From assembly GCA_016717335.1 (NCBI GenBank), contig JADKFS010000003.1, positions 558,001-622,000 on the forward strand: 64,000 nt of DNA. Direction: 5' to 3'. Each line of letters opens with the position of its first letter. The stretch's first letter is position 1. The position numbers and the translations under genes were made by a program. The stretch is from Candidatus Ribeiella danica. Lineage in GTDB: Bacteria > Chloroflexota > Chloroflexia > Chloroflexales > Roseiflexaceae. Of this stretch, positions 27,363 to 34,437 are shown piece after piece. Below the pieces are notes generated by a model that saw only the letters and a program-made list of their open reading frames with translations, did not search any database and was not told the DNA's origin.

Positions 27363-30089
27363 CAAGAGCAGGCACTGCTTTCCATCCGAGTCGTCGACCC
27401 CGCCGCCGGCTCGGGCCACTTCCTGCTGGCCGCCGCCCGGCGGATCGGCCGCGCGCTGGCGAAGGCGCGCAGCGGCGAAGAGCAGCCCACGCCGAGCGAG
27501 TTCCGCCGCGCCGTGCGCGATGTCATCCAGCACTGCATCTACGGCGTGGACCTCAACCCGCTGGCGGTGGATCTGTGCAAGCTGGCGCTGTGGATCGAGG
27601 GCCACAACGCCGGCATGCCGCTCTCGTTCCTCGACCACCACGTCAAGCAGGGCAACAGCCTGATCGGCGCGACGCGGGCGCTGGTGGCGCAGGGCATCCC
27701 CGACGACGCCTACAAGGCCGTGACCGGCGACGACAAGAAGGTCGCGTCTGAGATCAAGAAGCGCAACAAGGCCGAGCGCGAGCGCTACCTGCTTGGCTAC
27801 GACCAGCGCAGCCTGTTCGAAGCGCCGACCAACGACGGCGGCGCGGCCCTGGCCGATGCCTTGCGGCAGCTCGACGACATGAGCGCTGTTACTGTGGCCG
27901 AGGTGCGCGCCAAAGCCGCCCGCTACCGGCAGGTGCGGACTGATGCCGGGGTCGAGTTCACCCATTTCAACCTGTGGACGGCCGCCTTCTTCCAGCCGCT
28001 CACATCGGGGAGCGCGCCGCACATCCCGACGACGCAGACGCTGGCCGACCACGAGCGCAACCCGCGCGCCGTCCGCGCCGACGTCATCGGCGCCGCCAAC
28101 GGCCTCGCCGCCGAAGCGGGCTTCTTCCACTGGGAGCTGGAGTTTCCTCAAGTGTTCGAACGTTCGAACGTTCGAACGTTCAAGCGTTCAAACGGCGCCG
28201 CCGGCTTCGACGTTGTGCTGGGCAACCCGCCCTGGGAGCGGATCAAGCTGCAGGAGCAGGAGCACTGGGTCGACGTGCCCGAGGTGCGCGACGCGGCGAA
28301 CAAGGCCGCGCGCGAGAAGGTGATCCAGTCCTGGCGCGCGAGCGACGACCCAGCGAAGCGCAAACGCGTGGCACAGTTCGACGCGGCGAAGTACCAGGCC
28401 GAGGCCGAAAGCCGCTTCGTGCGCGCCTCCGGCCGCTTCCCGCTCACGGCGGTCGGCGACGTGAACACCTACGCGCTGTTCGCCGAGCACGCCCGCGACC
28501 TGCTCGCGCCGACCGGTCGGGCGGGCATCATTGTGCCGACGGGAATCGCGACGGATGATACGACGAAGGATTTCTTTGGTGATTTGGTGGATAACCAGAG
28601 CTTGGTCAAGCTATTGGGTTTTATCAACGAAGAGGGTTTATTTCCTGGAGTTCATCATAACTTCAAGTTCTGTACTGTAGTTATGGCAGGGGAAGGATCG
28701 AAAATTAACCAAGCAGATTTCGCGTTCTTATGCTTCAATTTCTTGCAAACCGAGCAAAAGGAGCGTCATTTTGAGCTATCTCGGGATGACTTTATTTTAC
28801 TAAATCCAAATACTGGAACATGCCCGGTATTTCGGACATATAAAGATGCTGAGCTGACACGAAAAATCTATAGACATAATCCTGTGCTACTAAACGAGCG
28901 ATCGAAACAAGCATCATGGAGTGTGAAGTTCTTTACTTTGTTCCATATGTCGGGCGATAGTGAGTTGTTTCTGCCTGAACCGCATGCCTCATGTGTTCCA
29001 CTTTATGAAGGTAAAATGGTTTATCAATTTGATCATAGATTTGCTTCCTATGAGGCATTAGAGGGTCGATCGCACATGCTTCCTGAAGTTCCAATTGAGA
29101 AGCACCTCGATCCTAATTACCGTGTACATCCTTCTTACTATATATTCCATGAGAAAGTCGTCAAAAGATTATCTGATTTGGCTTCTAGGAATTGGTTTAT
29201 CGGTTTTAGAGATGTAACTAGCAGCGGTCTCTCTAGGACTGCAATATTTTCGGTATTGCCATACTGTGGCGTTGGCCACACTATGCCCTTAGTATTTCTT
29301 GAAGACCATAATACATCACTGACTACCTGCTTTGTCGCACTAATGAATAGTTTGATTTTTGATTACCTAGTCAAACAGAAAATAGGTGGCACCCATTTAA
29401 CATACGGAATCCTCAACCAACTCCCCGTCCTCCCGCCCGACGCGTTCAGCGCGGCCGACATCGCCTTCATCGTACCGCGGGTGCTGGAGCTGGTGTACAC
29501 CGCGTGGGACATGCGGCCGTTCGCGGAGGATGTGTGGGCGGAGAGTAGTCAGAAGTCAGCAGTCGGCAGTCAGAACATCGTGGATGGCGTGGTTGGCGGC
29601 GACCACAGCGCCCCCGACGAAAACGACGACGTAGGGGCGAATGCTTCGCCCCTATCCATGGATGGCGGCTTTGGGCTAGGCGCGAATGCTTCGTCCTACC
29701 GCGACACGCCGGGATCGTTGCCCCACCGCGATACGCCGGGCGCGTTGACTCTGCTGCAGGCGGAGATCATGCGCCGCAACGCCGAGTGCAACCGCGACGC
29801 GCCGGTGGACCTCTTTGCCCCGCGCGACGGCTTCCCGCTGCCGCCGTTCCGCTGGAGCGACGAGCGCCGCGCCCTGATCCGCGCCGAGCTGGACGCCCGC
29901 ATCGCTCGGCTCTACGGCCTGACGCGCGACGAGCTGCGCTACATCCTCGACCCGGCGGATGTGTACGGGCCGGACTTCCCCGGCGAGACGTTTCGCGTGC
30001 TCAAGGAGAAGGAGACCAGGCTGTACGGCGAGTACCGCACGCGGCGGCTGGTGCTGGAGGCGTGGGATCGGGAGGAGGCGGGGTATTAA
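27300..30089 (+). CDS. Catalytic and target-recognition part of Eco57I-type N6-adenine methyltransferase
   Basis: A 929-aa product. SAM motif I VVDPAAGSGHFLLAAARR (around residue 30) and motif IV LGNPPWERI (NPPW at residue 309) place it in the gamma class of N6-adenine methylases. Residues about 415-705 are the probable target-recognition region and are encoded by markedly AT-richer DNA. The C-terminus (PDFPGETFRVLKEKE, EYRTRRLVLEAWD) is typical of DISARM/BREX-like methylases. Start is GTG 27300, overlapping the upstream stop as GTGA, so reinitiation could give a two-subunit enzyme. Stretches at 28152-28194 and 29548-29755 are repeats read in frame. Confidence 0.85.
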   Translation: MTRRQGDKVTGSIGTSVTPSPQEQALLSIRVVDPAAGSGHFLLAAARRIGRALAKARSGEEQPTPSEFRRAVRDVIQHCIYGVDLNPLAVDLCKLALWIEGHNAGMPLSFLDHHVKQGNSLIGATRALVAQGIPDDAYKAVTGDDKKVASEIKKRNKAERERYLLGYDQRSLFEAPTNDGGAALADALRQLDDMSAVTVAEVRAKAARYRQVRTDAGVEFTHFNLWTAAFFQPLTSGSAPHIPTTQTLADHERNPRAVRADVIGAANGLAAEAGFFHWELEFPQVFERSNVRTFKRSNGAAGFDVVLGNPPWERIKLQEQEHWVDVPEVRDAANKAAREKVIQSWRASDDPAKRKRVAQFDAAKYQAEAESRFVRASGRFPLTAVGDVNTYALFAEHARDLLAPTGRAGIIVPTGIATDDTTKDFFGDLVDNQSLVKLLGFINEEGLFPGVHHNFKFCTVVMAGEGSKINQADFAFLCFNFLQTEQKERHFELSRDDFILLNPNTGTCPVFRTYKDAELTRKIYRHNPVLLNERSKQASWSVKFFTLFHMSGDSELFLPEPHASCVPLYEGKMVYQFDHRFASYEALEGRSHMLPEVPIEKHLDPNYRVHPSYYIFHEKVVKRLSDLASRNWFIGFRDVTSSGLSRTAIFSVLPYCGVGHTMPLVFLEDHNTSLTTCFVALMNSLIFDYLVKQKIGGTHLTYGILNQLPVLPPDAFSAADIAFIVPRVLELVYTAWDMRPFAEDVWAESSQKSAVGSQNIVDGVVGGDHSAPDENDDVGANASPLSMDGGFGLGANASSYRDTPGSLPHRDTPGALTLLQAEIMRRNAECNRDAPVDLFAPRDGFPLPPFRWSDERRALIRAELDARIARLYGLTRDELRYILDPADVYGPDFPGETFRVLKEKETRLYGEYRTRRLVLEAWDREEAGY
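28152..28194. repeat. GAACGTTC octamer repeats in frame in methyltransferase
   Basis: Three consecutive GAACGTTC-type units followed by degenerate copies. They are read as FERSNVRTFKRSNG, just ahead of the NPPW motif, in a loop position. Confidence 0.8.
29548..29755. repeat. Composite repeat insertion in methyltransferase linker
   Basis: Four AGTCAGA-type heptamers (29548-29575), a GGGGCGAATGCTTCGCCCC palindrome, a second degenerate GCGAATGCTTCG copy, and two copies of a CGCGACACGCCGGG-type unit. All are translated in frame as a low-complexity linker between the recognition domain and the conserved C-terminus. Confidence 0.75.
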
Positions 30090-30153
30090 GCCGGCCGCAT
30101 TTCTGCGCTAATCTATCGGGTTTATCAATTCAAGAGGAACACTGAGCAACACT

Positions 30154-30630
30154 ATGGATAAGCAACCTGGAACGACCAATGAGATTGTGTATGGAGCGCC
30201 CTTCGACGATCTCATCTTCATACCACGCGAGCGTGCGCAGCATCTCGCCGCGATTCACCATGCCCTCAGCAGTGCGTCGACATGGCGCGAATTCTTTCAC
30301 TTGCTGCCCCAGGAAGCTCGCGCCGAGGTGGAGCGGTGGTTCACGGAGGACGAGCTGGAGCGGCCCGCCGATGATCAGCCGTTTGACCGTGACGACGTGC
30401 CTGGCGTAGCCGATGGCGACTGGCCGGGCTGGCCGGCACAAGAGATGTTATCTTGGGTTCCAGACGACATCCAGCAGCAGTACGGGCGCGTTGCGGCATC
30501 CGCGATTAGCGGAGATTCTCTGGCCATGGAGGCATCCCAAATGAATGCGATCATCGGCGCGCTAGAGGCGCAGGGCTTCGCTTGTACGTGGGACGATGAC
30601 CTGGTGCGGCGCGCCGCAGGATATGCTTAG
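30154..30630 (+). CDS. Hypothetical protein in defence island
   Basis: A 158-aa acidic protein (FDDLIFIPRERAQHLAAIHHAL; WREFFHLLPQEARAEVERWF; VPDDIQQQYGRVAASAISG; ALEAQGFACTWDDDLV). No family recognised, no membrane segments. Codon use matches neighbours and AGAGGAAC lies upstream. It begins 64 bp after the methyltransferase and is followed by the HEPN-CBS gene on the same strand. Its position makes it a candidate accessory or regulatory subunit (inference). Confidence 0.65.
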   Translation: MDKQPGTTNEIVYGAPFDDLIFIPRERAQHLAAIHHALSSASTWREFFHLLPQEARAEVERWFTEDELERPADDQPFDRDDVPGVADGDWPGWPAQEMLSWVPDDIQQQYGRVAASAISGDSLAMEASQMNAIIGALEAQGFACTWDDDLVRRAAGYA

Positions 30631-30660
30631 GCTTCTTACAACGAGACACGAGGCATTTCA

Positions 30661-31371
30661 ATGGCAAATTCCGATCTATTCCTAGATCAGTTCAACGCAA
30701 TCGAGCGGCGGCTGCGTGAGATGACGCGGCTTGGCCGCGACAGCAGATTTTTCGCACTGGTGGATACCGCTGCACGGAATGATCAACTGGTGCGGCGTTT
30801 CCAAGACGATCTGCGCAAGTTCGGCGATCTCCGCAACGCGATCGTGCACGAGCGGGCTGGCAATCGCGTCATCGCCGAGCCAAACGATTGGGCGGTGCAG
30901 CGCATCGAGGCGATCGCCAAGCAGATCCTGCAACCGCCACGCGTAACACCACACTTTCAGCATGACGTTTTCATCCTGTCGGATCGCGCTCCAATCGCCG
31001 AAGCAGTCACAGCGATGCACACCAATGCATTCTCACAAGTGCCGGTATATCGAGACGACACGTTCCTGGGCCTGCTCACGGCGAATACAATCACGCGCTG
31101 GTTGGGCGCGAATGTCGGCGAGGATCTGGTCAGCCTGAGCGAGACGACGATTGGGCAGGTGTTGGCGCATACCGAGGACAGCAAACACGTGGACTTTATG
31201 GCGCGGGATACAACCCTCGTCGATGTGCTGGAGCGATTTCTCGCTCGCGAAGTACTCGGCAAGCGCCTCGAGGCGATCGTTATAACGCATGATAGCCGTC
31301 CGAACACAAAGCCGCTAGGCATCGTCGTCGCATACGACCTTGCCAAGATCAACCGCCTGCTTGATGCGTAA
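30661..31371 (+). CDS. HEPN-like domain fused to a CBS-domain pair
   Basis: A 236-aa protein. The N-terminal helical half contains FGDLRNAIVHER (around residues 56-66), an R-x4-H motif in the context typical of HEPN/DUF4145-like domains. The C-terminal half is a CBS pair: LSDRAPIAEAVTAMHTNAFSQVPVYRDDTFLG and MARDTTLVDVLERFL ... LGIVVAYDLAKI. CBS pairs bind adenine nucleotides; HEPN domains are often RNases or protein-interaction modules. The combination suggests a nucleotide-gated effector or sensor (inference). ACGAGGCA precedes ATG. Confidence 0.7.
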   Translation: MANSDLFLDQFNAIERRLREMTRLGRDSRFFALVDTAARNDQLVRRFQDDLRKFGDLRNAIVHERAGNRVIAEPNDWAVQRIEAIAKQILQPPRVTPHFQHDVFILSDRAPIAEAVTAMHTNAFSQVPVYRDDTFLGLLTANTITRWLGANVGEDLVSLSETTIGQVLAHTEDSKHVDFMARDTTLVDVLERFLAREVLGKRLEAIVITHDSRPNTKPLGIVVAYDLAKINRLLDA

Positions 31372-31382
31372 GGAGTCCAACT

Positions 31383-31712
31383 GTGCCAACCTGCGGGTAT
31401 GATGCATTCTTTCCCGAGCCTGGCGCCTATGAGCAGATGACTTGCCGGGTGTGTGAGGCACGCTGCCGGGTCGAACGCTCGCGGATCGGGCCGACTGGGT
31501 TCACTGAGGCGGTGTCTGGGCGTGAGCGCCCGCATGATCGATTTGTCTGCCCGCATGCCGACGAGCCATGGCACAATCAGGCATTGGGGTTTCTGAGGGA
31601 AGCCGAAGCAGAAACAGATCCATTACTGGCGCACGCATTACGCATTCGACTGCGACGCCTATTGGCTGCTCGCGGCATGTCCGGCGAAGGGGAGCGAAAG
31701 GGCAAAACATGA
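31383..31712 (+). CDS. Small Cys-containing hypothetical protein
   Basis: A 109-aa product with GTG start, preceded by AAGGAGT at 7 bp. CGYDAFF near the N-terminus and CRVCEARCRV plus a later CPHAD form a possible zinc ribbon; the C-terminal half (HALRIRLRRLLAAR) is basic and helical. The stop overlaps the next ATG by 4 bp (ATGA). Domain family not recognised; co-transcription with its neighbours is likely. Confidence 0.65.
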   Translation: MPTCGYDAFFPEPGAYEQMTCRVCEARCRVERSRIGPTGFTEAVSGRERPHDRFVCPHADEPWHNQALGFLREAEAETDPLLAHALRIRLRRLLAARGMSGEGERKGKT

Positions 31713-32260
31713 ATGGGCGCGATTTTCTAGCAAGCCTGGCGCATGCGCTGCCCGAAAGATGGCCTCCCAACGCACCGCAGACCTGGTCGCAGTGGAGCAC
31801 GCATATGGTCGACCAACTGCATGCCGTGGCTGCTGGCGCGAACCTGAGCTGCGTGTGCCAGTACAAGCACCCATCAACACCCGGCCGGCCGGAACAGATG
31901 CGCGAAGTGCTGTACGACATGTGCTGGTTCGACGACCAGGCTGAATACGCCCTGCCAGTGGTGCTCATCGAGCACGAAAACAGTTCCGCCGAATCCGCCT
32001 TACTGTTCGACATGTGGAAATTAATGTTCGCCCAGGCTCGGCTGCGCGTGATGATCGGCTATGCCTCATCGGATACCTACCGCGATGTCTACGGCGCATT
32101 GATCGATCGCACCGCCGCCGCTTCTCGCTGGAACTACCCGGCCGGTAGCGAAGATATCGTTCTAGTTGGCACGAAGACCATGCCGACGCCGCACGCATTC
32201 GCGGTATTCGCGCGAGAAGCCGGCGCAGCGACATTTCAACCGTTGGGTATGCTCGTGTAA
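31709..32260 (+). CDS. Hypothetical protein, possible PD-(D/E)XK-like nuclease
   Basis: A 183-aa product; ATG 31709 overlaps the previous stop and is preferred to longer in-frame starts. SWS...VDQLHAVAAGANLSCV leads to REVLYDMCWF, then VVLIEHENSSAESALLFDMWKL. The order acidic residue / hydrophobic strand / EHEN is reminiscent of restriction-endonuclease folds in which E-x-E/N follows a core strand, but no certain catalytic triad is visible. Function is open. Confidence 0.6.
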   Translation: MNGRDFLASLAHALPERWPPNAPQTWSQWSTHMVDQLHAVAAGANLSCVCQYKHPSTPGRPEQMREVLYDMCWFDDQAEYALPVVLIEHENSSAESALLFDMWKLMFAQARLRVMIGYASSDTYRDVYGALIDRTAAASRWNYPAGSEDIVLVGTKTMPTPHAFAVFAREAGAATFQPLGMLV

Positions 32261-32319
32261 ACGCGGCGCGATTTGACATTCTCATATGGAGCAGCACCGC
32301 TCAATGAAGAGGAGTATCT

Positions 32320-34332
32320 GTGGGAACTGTTATTCAGCATTTGGAAGCAATCGAGCACCGCGAACTGGTGCTACCGGAATTTCAGCGCGAGTATGTTTGG
32401 AACCTTGAGCAAGCTAAGCAGCTGATGGTATCGTTGTATCGCAACTACCCAACCGGCAGCCTGCTGTTTTGGGAAACTGCCACCCCACCTGAAATCAAAA
32501 ACAACGCGATTCCCAAGAACTATATCGGGCGCATCCGCGTGTTGCTTGACGGCCAGCAGCGCCTCACGACCCTATATCTACTGATCAAGGGCGAAATCCC
32601 ACCCTATTACACACCACAGGATATCCAGCACGATCCGCGCGGTCTACAGTTCCACCTGCTCCGAGGCGAATTTGAGTATCCCACCAAGGAGCGTAGCGAT
32701 CCGCTCTGGATACAGGTAACTGACTTCTTCGCAGGCAAGCGGCCGAGTATCTTCAGACTAGCGCAAGAACACAGCCGAGGCGTTGATCCAATGCAGTTTG
32801 CAGAGCAGCTGAATGCCAATGTCATGACACTGGAAAGTATTAAGAATCGTGATTATCCGTTCCAAACCGTGCCAACCAACGCCGGTATCGAAGATGCGAT
32901 CGACGTGTTCGACCGCGTCAACTCGCTAGGAACCAGCCTGACCAAAGCCGAGTTGGCGCTTACACATATGTCCGGCAAGTGGCCCGATATCCGCCGCGTA
33001 TTCAAAAAGAAGCTCGATAACCTCGGACAGCAGGGTTTCAAGTTCAACCTAGATTTTCTAGTGCGCTGCATCACCGGCATTGTCACCGACGGCGCGCTAT
33101 ACGAGCGCACGCACAAAGTTGATCGCGCCGCGCTAGAGGCCGGTTGGAAGACGCTCGACAAGGTGATCGACACGCTGATCGGCATCTTGCGCGGGCGCGC
33201 CTATATTCATAGCACCGATGATCTGAGCACCGCCAACGTTCTGGTGCCGATGATTGTGTATCTGGCACGCCATAACGGCAAATTCAAGAGCGACAAGCAA
33301 GCCCGCCGGTTCCTCTACTGGATGTACCAGGCGCTGCTGTGGGCGCGGTATAGCGGCCGTACCGACGAGACGCTCGAACGCGACATCAATCACATCGTAC
33401 GCGAAGACGACCCAATCGACGCCATGCTCAATGAAATCATTGATGCGCGCGGCCGCCTCGATCTACGACCTGCCGATCTCGAAGGCCGTGGGATCGACCA
33501 CCCGGCCTTTCGAATCATGCACATCGTCGCAAAATCGCAGGGTGCAGTTGATTGGTTCAATGGCGATCCACTTGCCGGTAACAGCTCGCTTGCCAATGGC
33601 GAAACATATCATATATTTCCACGCGATGTGCTGTACGCTTCTGGTAAGTTTAGTGCCGATAACCAAATGCACCGCAAGTGGGTCAACGAGATTGCCAACC
33701 GCATCGTGCTGGCAAAATGGGTTTCCTCAACCCAGCCGCCCGAGAAGATCCTGCCCGATGTCGTCGAGCGCTATCCAGCCGCGCTGGCGCAGCAGTTTGT
33801 GCCAACCGACCCTCAGCTTTGGAAAATTGACGAATTCAACAACTTCGTGGCCCTACGGCGCGAAATGATCGCCAATGGGATCAATGGTTACCTGGCCAGC
33901 CTGCTGGACGAGCGCATCCCGGTCAAAGTCTTCCCGCAGATCGCCAAGCTAAAGGATGTAAAGAAGATCGCACATGCGCGTGAGGCGGTATCGCTCCTTA
34001 CGCTTGAGCGAGCGCATTTTGGCTTACTTCAGCTTGGAAAATTATTTGAAGGTGTGCTCAAAGAGTATGCGCTCACTGTTGAGCAAACCAACGCCTACCC
34101 AATTACTCCAGGCAACTACAGCAATCTCAATAATATGATCAACTGGGTTGCTTCTCAAGGTATTGTTACCGATTCTGCGGTGTTGCATGTGCTGCGCCAA
34201 GTGCGCAATGAACAAGCACATCCTGGTGAAGACAAGCGTACGACTCTGAATACCGCAGCATCGATTGCTGGTATCTATCTCGACTATATTCTATTCTTCT
34301 GTGAGCAGCGCGAGCAATTGCTCCCAGTGTAA
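32320..34332 (+). CDS. DUF262 (GmrSD/SspE-like) protein with DUF1524-type HNH region and C-terminal HEPN-like domain
   Basis: A 670-aa product. N-terminal DUF262 (ParB-like NTPase) is clear: LVLPEFQREYVWNLEQAKQL and VLLDGQQRLTTLYLL (around residue 80). Around residues 420-470, YHIFPRDVL ... NEIANRIVL matches the H-x-F-P / N pattern of the DUF1524 His-Me finger nuclease of GmrSD-type proteins. The last 100 residues (RAHFGLLQLGKLFEGVL; LRQVRNEQAHPGE) carry an R-x4-H HEPN motif, an unusual addition. GTG start with GAAGAGGAG upstream. GmrSD enzymes cut modified DNA. Here a HEPN tail suggests an added RNase or toxin function (inference). Confidence 0.82.
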   Translation: MGTVIQHLEAIEHRELVLPEFQREYVWNLEQAKQLMVSLYRNYPTGSLLFWETATPPEIKNNAIPKNYIGRIRVLLDGQQRLTTLYLLIKGEIPPYYTPQDIQHDPRGLQFHLLRGEFEYPTKERSDPLWIQVTDFFAGKRPSIFRLAQEHSRGVDPMQFAEQLNANVMTLESIKNRDYPFQTVPTNAGIEDAIDVFDRVNSLGTSLTKAELALTHMSGKWPDIRRVFKKKLDNLGQQGFKFNLDFLVRCITGIVTDGALYERTHKVDRAALEAGWKTLDKVIDTLIGILRGRAYIHSTDDLSTANVLVPMIVYLARHNGKFKSDKQARRFLYWMYQALLWARYSGRTDETLERDINHIVREDDPIDAMLNEIIDARGRLDLRPADLEGRGIDHPAFRIMHIVAKSQGAVDWFNGDPLAGNSSLANGETYHIFPRDVLYASGKFSADNQMHRKWVNEIANRIVLAKWVSSTQPPEKILPDVVERYPAALAQQFVPTDPQLWKIDEFNNFVALRREMIANGINGYLASLLDERIPVKVFPQIAKLKDVKKIAHAREAVSLLTLERAHFGLLQLGKLFEGVLKEYALTVEQTNAYPITPGNYSNLNNMINWVASQGIVTDSAVLHVLRQVRNEQAHPGEDKRTTLNTAASIAGIYLDYILFFCEQREQLLPV

Positions 34333-34437
34333 TGGGATCTGCGAAGCGCTCTGAGCAGCTACACTGCGCCGGGATGCCCGGGACAGCGGCCCTAACCAAA
34401 CAACATACCAACCATCATCAAAGAAGGTGAGGCGTCC

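Noticed and set aside
17410..30089. BREX (PglX/PglZ/BrxC) assignment for the helicase-methylase block
   Set aside because: No PglZ-type phosphatase, BrxC ATPase or BrxL/Lon protease is present; composition fits DISARM better.
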